13,159 bases of DNA from an uncultured Microcaldota archaeon (GCA_903835325.1 CAILMU010000063.1:1-13159); one strand, 5' to 3'. Counted from the stretch's first letter, positions 1 through 7,148 are shown. Notes: generated by a model not told the origin, from the letters alone. A program made the numbers and translations.

Positions 1-216
1 AAAATCAGCGACACCGTTTAAATCCGTTAATTCGACCTTAGCGATTAATTGATTGCTATCTTGTATGGCTGGAGTAGATTGTTGATTGCATGAAGTGATA
101 GTCATTCCTGTCGCCAGTATCCAGGCAATGGGGGGCAAATTCAATAGATTAGTTTTTTGTGTATTTTTTGACGCTTCTTCGTAGACTGGTCTTAGTGACT
201 TGAATTCATTTCTCAT
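1..216 (-). CDS. Putative lipoprotein, 5' part only (runs off left edge)
   Basis: Reading the minus strand from the ATG at 216, a frame stays open for 72 codons to the window edge, so the C-terminal part is missing. After about 23 polar residues comes a hydrophobic stretch (about residues 24-42, including PPIAWILATGM) ending in I-T-S-C, which resembles a lipobox with Cys43 as the lipid-modified residue. A Gln/Ser/Thr-rich linker follows, as is usual behind a lipidated cysteine. The start is chosen because AGGA lies 3 nt upstream. The same frame extends to another ATG at 261, which would make the N-region still longer. The gene lies 62 nt behind the membrane protein gene on the same strand and may share its transcript. 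No family is recognised. The long N-region is atypical for a signal peptide, so the lipoprotein call is an inference. Confidence 0.45.
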   Translation of the reverse strand, partial: MRNEFKSLRPVYEEASKNTQKTNLLNLPPIAWILATGMTITSCNQQSTPAIQDSNQLIAKVELTDLNGVADF

Positions 217-278
217 TCTTCCTGAGAAATCACTACTCGATACCTGCTTCCCCCAATGCATATGACGCCCCCCACTTT

Positions 279-1493
279 CTATGAGTGGCATTTTATGTTA
301 TTTACAATATAATAAAAATCGCTATCTTTCCCGGTCGATGCGTGGTATTCGAAATCGACAAACAGGAAATCAATCGTTTCCATTGTAAATTCATGCTTGA
401 CTTCAGTCTTATTCTCCGATTCCTTGAATATATCTAATGTCTTCGATCCGGTTTCGTTATTAAAAACCAGGGTGATATTCTCCGTATAATACCCGTCAGA
501 ATCTTTGGTCTTCAAGTCTTTGTCATCCATCGCTCTCGTATACGAATAATCTAGCTCGTCTGAAGCAACATCCTCTTCTGGAGGCAGATATTGGAAAACA
601 GCGAATTCTCTCGCCGTCGTATTCCATAATGACTTTTTATAGATTAACCGATATCCATTCGTTCCATTCGGGTATTCTGTGAAGTAATTGAAATTATCAT
701 AATATTCGGAATCATTCGAAATCTGCCAGCCTTTGGGGAAACTGACATCGCATTCTGTATTCCCGTGGAAATTCAATACAGTCGAATTTAGATACGCCGG
801 CGCATACTGGATTGTGAAACCGCCATTAGTATCATTGATCACCGGAATCGAGTAAATGTACCAAGAAGAGATATGAAGGCCTAACGCGATGCTTCCGAAT
901 ATGAAGATCAGAATTAAAAAAAGAAACAGCAGGCCAATCATTGTTATCAGCCCAGCAATGAAATATTGTACAATCTCCTTTAGCGAGGGTCGGTATAACC
1001 TCAGGAATAATGTTGAAAGAATATAAACAAAAAACAGGTCAATGACAAGAATCAATAAATCTGCCATCGGCTTGAGAACATCAATCTTCAAAAAAGAAAA
1101 ACCCCATACTAAAAAACCCAAGAACATCATTGCGGAAATGACAACGAAGAAGGAATACAATATCTGCACTAATTTCGGCATGCGAATTTTGGTTTTATTG
1201 AACCTTCGAACTATCCAGACATTGAATGCTGCGAAAACTGCAAGGAAAGAAAGATACAGCACGATTCCCAACGCATCCCAGACAAAAACTGAAATGACTT
1301 TTTGAGGGGCCAATTTTAAGGCCAAAGACACGGTTTCTGGACTTTCATTATATGTCAAAAAGATACCCATGATTCCCGCTAATACGCCTGTAAACAAAAT
1401 CAGCGCCAACGTCCTGGGAAGGGTCGCCTCCTTTATCCTGTCATCGAAAAAATGTTCGACTTTCTTGTGAAACGATTCCAAGGCAGCTACCAA
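279..1493 (-). CDS. Five-TM membrane protein with N-glycosylation-rich ectodomain, unknown function
   Basis: I do not recognise a family. The 404-residue protein has five hydrophobic segments (about 27-46, 65-95, 108-134, 143-166, 176-206) and a 198-residue polar C-terminal domain. Positive residues sit between TM2 and TM3 (RRFNKTKIRMPK) and between TM4 and TM5 (RLYRPSLKE). By the positive-inside rule this puts the C-terminal domain outside the cell. That domain carries eight N-X-S/T sequons (NDT, NST, NDS, NGT, NTT, NIT, NET, NKT), suggesting a glycosylated surface domain. The start is uncertain. I prefer TTG at 1493, preceded by AGGGGT at a 6-nt spacing. The frame is open to a TTG at 1565, which would overlap the DUF373 gene by 23 nt and add 24 residues. 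It lies directly behind DUF373 on the same strand, so co-transcription is likely. Codon use is AT-richer than in the neighbours. Confidence 0.75.
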   Translation of the reverse strand: MVAALESFHKKVEHFFDDRIKEATLPRTLALILFTGVLAGIMGIFLTYNESPETVSLALKLAPQKVISVFVWDALGIVLYLSFLAVFAAFNVWIVRRFNKTKIRMPKLVQILYSFFVVISAMMFLGFLVWGFSFLKIDVLKPMADLLILVIDLFFVYILSTLFLRLYRPSLKEIVQYFIAGLITMIGLLFLFLILIFIFGSIALGLHISSWYIYSIPVINDTNGGFTIQYAPAYLNSTVLNFHGNTECDVSFPKGWQISNDSEYYDNFNYFTEYPNGTNGYRLIYKKSLWNTTAREFAVFQYLPPEEDVASDELDYSYTRAMDDKDLKTKDSDGYYTENITLVFNNETGSKTLDIFKESENKTEVKHEFTMETIDFLFVDFEYHASTGKDSDFYYIVNNIKCHS

Positions 1494-1542
1494 AACATTA
1501 CCCCTAATACGAATAGATTCATTTTGATTATTGGCTCCGATC

Positions 1543-2784
1543 TCATTCAGTCGCCTTAAGCACAACGCTCTCCTCGACCGAATTCACCGAAGAGATGGGC
1601 ATCATGAACTTCTTGTCGAAAATCGTCTGTATGATCAGCTTGCCCTTCCGAGCATCCACCCCGACGACTTTCCCTAAATATGTCCCGTTCTCTGAAATGA
1701 CCTCTTTCCCCTCTATCTTCATCTCGACCAATACCTGCCTCCTGTACCAGTCTATGGTCCAGGATGCGAAATAGCCGAGAACAAGCGCAATCGCTATCGT
1801 CCCAAGGAACATCCCGAAATCGACATATGGCTGGCTCGTATTCGCGATCCACATGCACCCCACATAGACTACCAGGGTAGCAAGGAAAGCCGCCACGGTG
1901 TATGTCATATACCGGGTGATGCTGTACCTTTTCTTCTCAAGAACGGCATCGATGCTTTTGCCTATCATCAGCAATATCGCACCGACGAAGAATATCCAGA
2001 TGACGCTCCCTATCACCATCGCGACTATCTTGTCGCCGGAAAGATCCAATGCCCGCGAATTCTGGAACGTCTGGTAGCCGACAAGCAGCCCGATACAGAA
2101 TATCGAGAGCGCGCCGAGGTAGCTTATCCAGGTGGAACGCTCGAAAGAGAAACGGAAATCTCGGATGACGCTGCTTATCGCATCATCCATATTGGAAATC
2201 CTGAAAAGCAGGAACAATCCGATTATTATCCCGACAGGCTCGAAACCTAGCTTGAAGTAGCTGGCAAGGGAAAACAGCAATATGAGGACAGCAGGGATCC
2301 CTATTATTATCCTGGCGAAATACGGGTCCTTTAGCTTCTCCAAAATGACGAAATATGTCTTCTCCAGCTCCTGCGCCTGCTTGATATACACTATTTTGGA
2401 TGAATCTATCTTTATCCTTGATTTGATTATCGGGACCAATTCTTCGTCAGACGCCCCATCAGAAACTAAAATGCATGAAGTGGGGTTCAGCTCTTCGACA
2501 ACCCGGTCGAGCTGGCTGCTCACATTGCGGTCTGCCTTATATCCTAGGTTCTTGTCCCCGGTCAGGGTCACGACCTCGGCCGCATTTCCTTCTTTGCGCA
2601 TCTGGTCGAGTAATTTAACCGCATAGAATATGGCATTGGAGTCAGGATCCTCCGGATCGGCAAGGGAAAGCGCTGTCGCTCCCTCCAGGTTCCTCTCCCT
2701 TCCTATGAGGGGTCCAGTGACTTTCGCCTTCTCGAAAAGGTCGTTGTCCCGGTCTACGCACAGCACAAGTATTGGCTTCTTCAT
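1543..2784 (-). CDS. DUF373 family membrane protein with C-terminal PRC-barrel-like domain
   Basis: The N-terminal 150 residues match my knowledge of the archaeal DUF373 family: CVDRDND near residues 9-15, a GPLIGRERNLEGA stretch at 24-36, then DPEDPDSNA at 43-51. The function of the family is not established. About six TM segments follow (roughly 160-177, 184-204, 219-240, 254-281, 298-318, 326-349). The last 60 residues (about 355-410) read like a PRC-barrel: EGKEVISENGTYLGKVVGV, then a strand-rich KGKLIIQT and a terminal MPISSVNSVEESVVL. PRC-barrels are small beta-barrels found in RimM, photosynthetic reaction centres and many short archaeal proteins. The ATG at 2784 has GGGACC just upstream and a TATA-like element at 2815-2828. 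The gene diverges from csl4 across 148 bp. The DUF373 assignment is firm; the PRC assignment is by eye. Confidence 0.87.
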   Translation of the reverse strand: MKKPILVLCVDRDNDLFEKAKVTGPLIGRERNLEGATALSLADPEDPDSNAIFYAVKLLDQMRKEGNAAEVVTLTGDKNLGYKADRNVSSQLDRVVEELNPTSCILVSDGASDEELVPIIKSRIKIDSSKIVYIKQAQELEKTYFVILEKLKDPYFARIIIGIPAVLILLFSLASYFKLGFEPVGIIIGLFLLFRISNMDDAISSVIRDFRFSFERSTWISYLGALSIFCIGLLVGYQTFQNSRALDLSGDKIVAMVIGSVIWIFFVGAILLMIGKSIDAVLEKKRYSITRYMTYTVAAFLATLVVYVGCMWIANTSQPYVDFGMFLGTIAIALVLGYFASWTIDWYRRQVLVEMKIEGKEVISENGTYLGKVVGVDARKGKLIIQTIFDKKFMMPISSVNSVEESVVLKATE

Positions 2785-2814
2785 CGATGGTCCCTAATGA
2801 TAAGTGCTTCTTCG

Positions 2815-2828
2815 CTAATTTAAAAACC
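2815..2828 (-). promoter_or_regulatory. TATA-like promoter element of the DUF373 gene
   Basis: Read on the minus strand this is GGTTTTTAAATTAG. It is centred about 37 nt before the ATG at 2784, so transcription would start roughly 10-13 nt upstream of the coding region. It lies back to back with the csl4 promoter in a 148-bp divergent intergenic region. Confidence 0.45.
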
Positions 2829-2870
2829 TTTCTTCAGGCCATACCATCGTAGCTCCGCCCTCATCGTTTA

Positions 2871-2881
2871 TTTTATAAATA
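2871..2881 (+). promoter_or_regulatory. TATA box of the csl4-rpoL operon
   Basis: TTTTATAAATA is a near-consensus archaeal TATA box. The predicted start site is near 2905, giving a leader of about 28 nt. The leader contains GAGGT at 2922-2926, a good Shine-Dalgarno sequence 6 nt before the ATG at 2933. Confidence 0.6.
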
Positions 2882-2932
2882 CATCTCCTTAACATCTCTC
2901 CATAATTCTCTCATTTATCACGAGGTAAAACA

Positions 2933-3679
2933 ATGAGCGAGAAGAAACTAGTCCTTCCCGGCGAGCATGTATCGAGCTACGAGGAGGCAGAGCCCGGCGA
3001 GAACACATATGCGGACAACGACGAGGTGTACTCAGCCGCCCTAGGCGAGAACTCCATCCAGGAAGGCAAATCCGTCGTCAAAGTGAAGAACAGGGTGTTG
3101 GAGCAGCCGCATGTCGGCATGGAAGTCTACGCTGTGGTCTTCAAGTCGAGCCCTAACAACGCCAAATGCGACTGCATGACGGCGAGCGAAGTGGAAGGCG
3201 AGGGGCGCGGAGTTGTTTTCAGCGCTGCATTGCCTGTCACAGAGGTCCGCCGCGGATATGTCGATGATTTGCGCAACGAGGTCAAGATAGGCGATATCAT
3301 AAAGGCCAAGGTCAACAAGAAGTCGCAAAGCGGGATGGAGCTATCCATTTTCGGCTCGCGCTACGGCTGCGTCAAGGTCTTCTGCCCCAAATGCAGGGAC
3401 GAGATGGAGCAGGTCAGCGAAGGCATATTCGTATCCAAGTGCGGATGGAAGGAGCGCAGGAAGGTCCCGCATGAAGGCCCTGAGACAGAGCCTCCGAAAG
3501 AGGAACGGGGCTATGGCCGCGGCCCGCCGAGGGAAGGATTCCGTTCCGAAGGGCCGAGATACGGCCGGCCTCGCAGGGAAGGCGGATTCAGCTCAGAAGG
3601 CAGGCCGCAAAGGAGATTCCCGCCAAGATCAGGCCCGCCGAGGGGCAGGACAAACGATCGCTACCAAAGGGGTATTTAG
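2933..3679 (+). CDS. csl4: Exosome RNA-binding cap subunit Csl4, with RG-rich tail
   Basis: Csl4 forms part of the RNA-binding cap of the archaeal exosome, which feeds RNA into the Rrp41/Rrp42 core. The order is an N-terminal domain (about 1-55, with LPGEHV typical of the family), an S1-type RNA-binding domain (about 60-142) and a zinc-ribbon region (about 148-178). The ribbon has C151-P-K-C154 and a second knuckle ending in C170-G before KERRKV, but the position expected to hold the fourth ligand is Val167, so only three of four cysteines are present. Residues 181-248 are a low-complexity tail rich in Arg, Gly, Pro and Glu, with RG and GPPR motifs, which makes this protein longer than a usual archaeal Csl4 of about 180-200 residues. 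The TAG stop abuts the rpoL ATG with no gap, so the two genes are translationally coupled. csl4 next to rpoL is a pairing I recall from other archaea. Confidence 0.93.
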   Translation: MSEKKLVLPGEHVSSYEEAEPGENTYADNDEVYSAALGENSIQEGKSVVKVKNRVLEQPHVGMEVYAVVFKSSPNNAKCDCMTASEVEGEGRGVVFSAALPVTEVRRGYVDDLRNEVKIGDIIKAKVNKKSQSGMELSIFGSRYGCVKVFCPKCRDEMEQVSEGIFVSKCGWKERRKVPHEGPETEPPKEERGYGRGPPREGFRSEGPRYGRPRREGGFSSEGRPQRRFPPRSGPPRGRTNDRYQRGI

Positions 3680-3955
3680 ATGGAGATAAAGGCTATTTTA
3701 GACGAGAAGAACGCCCTGGAACTGGATTTCGGGGATGTGGACCAGTCGCTGGTCCAGCTGCTTGCGGAAAAACTCAATTCCGAGAAGGATGTCGAGTTCG
3801 CGGCCTGCAAGGTCGACCATCCTATCCTGGGCTCTCCCAGATTGCTTGTCCGGATGAAGAAAGGCGACCCCAAGAAGCTCGTCCTCTCGAAACTGGAAGA
3901 GATACGGAAAGAGGTTGTGGATTTCAAGGACAAATTCGTAGCCATGGCCAAGTGA
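3680..3955 (+). CDS. rpoL: DNA-directed RNA polymerase subunit L
   Basis: RpoL (homologue of eukaryotic Rpb11/AC19, related to the alpha N-terminal domain of bacteria) pairs with RpoD to form the assembly platform of archaeal RNA polymerase. The 91-residue length is typical. The family motif is clear at 38-53: VEFAACKVDHPILGSP, where the usual residue before K is Tyr and here is Cys43. A C-terminal amphipathic helix (about 65-90) follows. The ATG directly follows the TAG of csl4, with no separate ribosome-binding site beyond the end of csl4. The next gene starts 6 nt after its stop, so it sits inside a tightly packed operon. Confidence 0.95.
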   Translation: MEIKAILDEKNALELDFGDVDQSLVQLLAEKLNSEKDVEFAACKVDHPILGSPRLLVRMKKGDPKKLVLSKLEEIRKEVVDFKDKFVAMAK

Positions 3956-3961
3956 TTCAAC

Positions 3962-4963
3962 GTGGATATCGAACAAATCCGCAAATTTGCCAAGGAGAAG
4001 ACCAGCCTGCTGCTCCTTTTCGGCACTTTGGCATTATTCCTCATCACGAACACTGTTTTCCGGGACAACCCTTCATTGAGCTTCGTCCCGATACTTTTCG
4101 GCATCCTAATTTTCATCGAAATCGTGGCATTGGTCGGCCTGGAAGTCAAGGAAGGCGCCCATGAGCACGGATGGACGCACGAGATAGTCGACACGGTCGT
4201 AGCTTTGCTTGTCGCGGTCGTCATCTGGTACGGCGCATCGTTCCTATTGAACACCAGCGCGCCGATTTCTGGGGTGGTTTCCTGCAGCATGCTCCCGAAC
4301 CTGCAACGCGGTGATTTCATTATCGTCCAGGGCGCGTCTCCGAATGCGTATCATATCAACATGACCAAAGACGAGCTCGCTGCGTTGAATTCGCCTGCTC
4401 AGATAACTTACGGCGGGGGGCAGAACATGACGATTCCCGGTTCTATATTCGTCTATTGCAATTCCAAGATGAGCGGCGATGTCTGCCAATCTTTCCTGGA
4501 CGCCCCCGAGAACATATCAGAGAGAATCGGCCCGTTCACCTATCACTATGGCAAATGCCCGATGTCTTTTTCCAGCGGCCAGGCCGGCTACCAGCCTTGC
4601 GTGGAATCTATAACGTTCCACGGAACAGACTACAAGACGAATTTCTCGAATGACGTAATCGTATACCAGCCGAACAAAGGCGACTACTACGCTTTGGTAG
4701 GGGATATCGTTCACCGGGCGATGTTCTCGATAAACGTCGGCAACCAGACCTATTATCTTACACGGGGGGACAACAACCCAATTCTCGACGTCCAGGCTTA
4801 CGAATACACCAATTCGCTTGCCAACCACCCGGTTCCGGCGAGCAACGTCAGGGGAAAAGTAATCTTCAGGATACCTATCCTCGGCTATTTCAAACTGTTC
4901 ATAATGGGCTATTTCCAGGAGGACCCGCAGTGCAAGACGCAATTGAGTTTCGACCATTTCTGA
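3962..4963 (+). CDS. ER/archaeal-type signal peptidase I with large insertion
   Basis: This membrane peptidase would remove signal peptides from exported proteins. Three hydrophobic segments lie at about 15-33, 39-61 and 75-97. The catalytic Ser is S109 in VVSCSMLPNLQRGD (family S-M-x-P). The conserved GDIVHR gives His251, and LTRGDNNPILD supplies Asp270 and Asp276. Ser/His/Asp is the Sec11-like archaeal arrangement, as opposed to Ser/Lys in bacteria. The Ser-to-His spacing is 142 residues, about 100 more than in Sec11. The insertion holds four cysteines (166, 175, 199, 213) that could form disulfides outside the cell, and several N-X-S/T sequons. Two TM segments precede the usual one. The start is GTG, 6 nt after the rpoL stop; no ATG lies nearby in frame. 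Exact type is inferred from motifs alone. Confidence 0.88.
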   Translation: MDIEQIRKFAKEKTSLLLLFGTLALFLITNTVFRDNPSLSFVPILFGILIFIEIVALVGLEVKEGAHEHGWTHEIVDTVVALLVAVVIWYGASFLLNTSAPISGVVSCSMLPNLQRGDFIIVQGASPNAYHINMTKDELAALNSPAQITYGGGQNMTIPGSIFVYCNSKMSGDVCQSFLDAPENISERIGPFTYHYGKCPMSFSSGQAGYQPCVESITFHGTDYKTNFSNDVIVYQPNKGDYYALVGDIVHRAMFSINVGNQTYYLTRGDNNPILDVQAYEYTNSLANHPVPASNVRGKVIFRIPILGYFKLFIMGYFQEDPQCKTQLSFDHF

Positions 4964-5017
4964 TTGTGTGGTAAAAAAGTATTGATTAAGAAAGCAATCC
5001 CTCATCCTTCATCGTAT

Positions 5018-5710
5018 ATGCGCAAGGAAGCCAGATTAAGAGATATCCTAGCCACGAGGCCGGCCGATGCGAAAAAACGCATCTACTCGGTTTTCGAAGG
5101 CCAGGATTGCCTGAAATGCGGAAAATGCTGCAGGAAAGATACAGCGCAACCGTTCAGGCTGTCTTTCCTGGCAAACGACCCGGCCCTCTCTACGGTCCGC
5201 AAGAAAATATCAGAGGCAGCGACCGGAAGGAAGGTGGCATTCTCAGGCATCAGGGACAATGCGGTGATAGTGAGGTCGTCCGGCCCTAATTGCGTTTTTG
5301 TGGACGGGCAGACGAACAGATGCGATATCTATTCGGAGAGGCCCATCACGTGCAAGGCCTTCCCTTTCACTGCCGTGGAAAGCAAGACCGTCGTTTTCTC
5401 CACGCTTTGCCCTCCAATCCTCGAGCTCCAGAAAAGGGATATCCATTTCCTGTATATGTCGGATATCACCCTGCCTTTGGGAGATGCGCTCATGGCGATG
5501 CACGATTATCCGATGGATATCCAGGCGGGGATAGTGAATCTTGTCCGGCACGGCACGCCCTTGGATGCGGAGCTCGTGACAATCAAGTTCCTCGCGAACT
5601 GCCTTCTGGGCCTGGCGGATATGCTGAAAGCCTCCAAGGAAGTTCTTCCAGAGCCGCTCGTGGTCGGGTTGGATGAGTCTAGGAAGGAAGGCGTCTTCCC
5701 GATTTGGTGA
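5018..5710 (+). CDS. YkgJ-type cysteine-cluster protein (putative Zn or Fe-S binding)
   Basis: The signature CLKCGKCC (Cys31, 34, 37, 38 from this start), then Cys92, Cys102 in RCDIYSERPITC, Cys112 before KAFPF, and Cys131, matches the YkgJ/UPF0153 cysteine-cluster family. Members bind metal, probably an Fe-S cluster or zinc; their role is poorly defined. The C-terminal half (about 135-230) is helical with no motif I know. The start is uncertain: ATG 5018 lacks a clear Shine-Dalgarno. In-frame TTG codons at 4982 and 4964 would add 12 or 18 residues, and the one at 4964 directly follows the signal peptidase stop. It is the last gene of the csl4 operon, and its TGA lies inside an inverted repeat shared with the convergent GNAT gene. 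Confidence 0.83.
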   Translation: MRKEARLRDILATRPADAKKRIYSVFEGQDCLKCGKCCRKDTAQPFRLSFLANDPALSTVRKKISEAATGRKVAFSGIRDNAVIVRSSGPNCVFVDGQTNRCDIYSERPITCKAFPFTAVESKTVVFSTLCPPILELQKRDIHFLYMSDITLPLGDALMAMHDYPMDIQAGIVNLVRHGTPLDAELVTIKFLANCLLGLADMLKASKEVLPEPLVVGLDESRKEGVFPIW

Positions 5711-5748
5711 ATCCTTTAAAAAAGAAAAATCTCATCCGTAAGGATTCA
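5708..5748. repeat. 9-bp inverted repeat containing both convergent stop codons
   Basis: TGAATCCTT (5708-5716) and AAGGATTCA (5740-5748) are perfect reverse complements separated by 23 nt. The left arm begins with the TGA of the Cys-cluster gene, and the right arm, read on the minus strand, begins with the TGA of the GNAT gene. Any transcript crossing the junction could form a 9-bp stem. Confidence 0.7.
5718..5729 (-). terminator. Oligo-T terminator of the Lrp-GNAT operon
   Basis: On the minus strand this reads TTTTTCTTTTTT, starting 17 nt after the GNAT stop codon. Archaeal RNA polymerase terminates at such U-tracts. It sits in the loop of the 9-bp inverted repeat. Confidence 0.5.
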
Positions 5749-6309
5749 TTGATCCAATTTCAAGAATATCCCATCCATGTATTTTCCCTTATGGAGAACC
5801 CACCCGGGAAAAACCGCGAATTCTTTGAATCCAAGCTTTCTATAGAGGTTATACGCAGGTTTGTTCGTCTCAAGGACGGATAAATAGATGTTTTTCGGTT
5901 TTGGCTTGAAGAAAACTTCCGTGAGTCCCGCATTCGTCCTAAGGAGCGCTTCGCCGAGCCCGATGCCCCTGTATGCTTTGGCCAATGCCAAACCGAGATT
6001 GATATTGTTTCTTCCCTTCCATCTCTCCCGGCTGGCTTCGCTGGTTCCTGCGAGTTTTCCCTCGACTCTGGCCACAAGCAAATACCCGTTCTTTCTCTCT
6101 TGTTTGGAAATCCAATCCTTTTTCCATGCCGCTTCATCTTTCAAAGAGACATGAGAATCCACCAATATCAGCGCGCCCTCGTCAACGAGGGCGTTGATGA
6201 AAGAATTCAGCTCGCGCACGCTGTCATCCTTGCCTATGAAGGAGATCGCGGCGATGCGCCCGTCCTTCAGCTTGACTCTTTTCGGGAGCTTTTCCATCGC
6301 GATCCCCAT
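5746..6309 (-). CDS. GNAT family N-acetyltransferase
   Basis: The protein would transfer an acetyl group from acetyl-CoA to an amine; the substrate cannot be told. The core of the fold is visible. Strand 4 and motif A hold the acetyl-CoA pyrophosphate loop RGIGLG (114-119) within LGLALAKAYRGIGLGEALL. Motif B follows as IYLSVLETNKPAYNLYRKLGF (split here at 141-161), with the usual Asn and Tyr of GNATs. The N-terminal 100 residues, with WKKDWISKQ and the LLVARVEGKLAG strand pair, resemble RimI/PhnO-like members. At 187 residues it has typical length. The ATG at 6309 lies 1 nt after the preceding stop. A second ATG at 6297, with GGGGAT just upstream, is a good alternative start. It is the last gene of the Lrp - helical protein - GNAT operon. 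Confidence 0.87.
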   Translation of the reverse strand: MGIAMEKLPKRVKLKDGRIAAISFIGKDDSVRELNSFINALVDEGALILVDSHVSLKDEAAWKKDWISKQERKNGYLLVARVEGKLAGTSEASRERWKGRNNINLGLALAKAYRGIGLGEALLRTNAGLTEVFFKPKPKNIYLSVLETNKPAYNLYRKLGFKEFAVFPGWVLHKGKYMDGIFLKLDQ

Positions 6310-6310
6310 A

Positions 6311-7129
6311 TCATCCGTAATGCCCGCCGAATTCGCGGGTCATCAATTCCTTCAATTTCGAGCGCAGCCTGATTTTATCCTTTCCAGGGAGCTTGATTTT
6401 ATCCAGCTTCTTGTCCCACTCCGCAAGGGCGCTCACGACCCTGCTGAACGTCCTTTCGCTGTCGCTGTAATGCGCATAATTCAAAAGCGCCTCAAGCGCA
6501 TAGTGCGACTCGGATTTCCCGAGCGATTCTATTATCGCGGCCCTGAGCATGTGGTTCGCTTCGCTCTCCATCGTGCTGAGATAAGTGAAATGGTATGTCA
6601 ATAATTTCGCTGCATCGTCGCTGCCGCGCAGCTTCCCCAACAGCCCGATAAGCTCGCTCAATCCTTCGATGGAGGTGTTGTAGTTGAATATCGCCCGGTA
6701 CACATTCACCCTCAGCTGAGCAGGGTCGAGGGCAGGGTTCTTCTGCTTGAAGAACTCGTAGTTGTGCATCATCCGTATCTCCGAGCTGTGGGCGAGGCTC
6801 TCATGTATCATGTATATCACGAGCTGGCGGATGGTCTCGCTCCCGGAATTGTATATCGAGACTATCTTCTCGAGCGCCGCATCCTTGGCTTCCTCGCTGA
6901 CCGCGACAGGATAGAACTTTATCTCGAAGAGGGATTTCTCTATCTCTTTGACCGTGTTCGATATGTCCGCACCAGGGGGCGCCATCTGCTCCTGAAGCCT
7001 TGTCGCCTTCTCATCCACCGGCGCCTCGTTCAGTTTCGCCCTGGCTATGTCGGTCGCATCCATCTTCGGTTTGCTCTGCGTCTTGATATCCGTTTTCTTC
7101 GCAGCTTCATTGTCTTTCAAAGTGACCAC
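6311..7129 (-). CDS. Helical-repeat (HEAT-like) protein, unknown function
   Basis: I do not recognise a named family. The 272 residues begin with about 55 polar, Lys/Ala-rich and probably disordered residues. A run of amphipathic helices follows (about 57-245) whose spacing and content resemble HEAT or other alpha-solenoid repeats: paired helices such as RQLVIYMIHESLA and MLRAAIIESLGKS, the second typical of a HEAT second helix. The C-terminus is strongly basic (KKLDKIKLPGKDKIRLRSK, 240-258). There is no signal peptide or TM segment, so it is cytoplasmic, likely a scaffold or binding protein. The start is GTG at 7129, 19 nt after the lrp stop; no in-frame ATG lies nearby before the conserved region. 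The gene is probably co-transcribed with the regulator upstream and the GNAT downstream. Confidence 0.72.
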   Translation of the reverse strand: MVTLKDNEAAKKTDIKTQSKPKMDATDIARAKLNEAPVDEKATRLQEQMAPPGADISNTVKEIEKSLFEIKFYPVAVSEEAKDAALEKIVSIYNSGSETIRQLVIYMIHESLAHSSEIRMMHNYEFFKQKNPALDPAQLRVNVYRAIFNYNTSIEGLSELIGLLGKLRGSDDAAKLLTYHFTYLSTMESEANHMLRAAIIESLGKSESHYALEALLNYAHYSDSERTFSRVVSALAEWDKKLDKIKLPGKDKIRLRSKLKELMTREFGGHYG

Positions 7130-7148
7130 CGTTCTTCACATGATTCTT

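Noticed and set aside
3676..4320. Minus-strand frame of 214 codons
   Set aside because: It is antisense to rpoL and the signal peptidase, both of which have clear family motifs on the plus strand.
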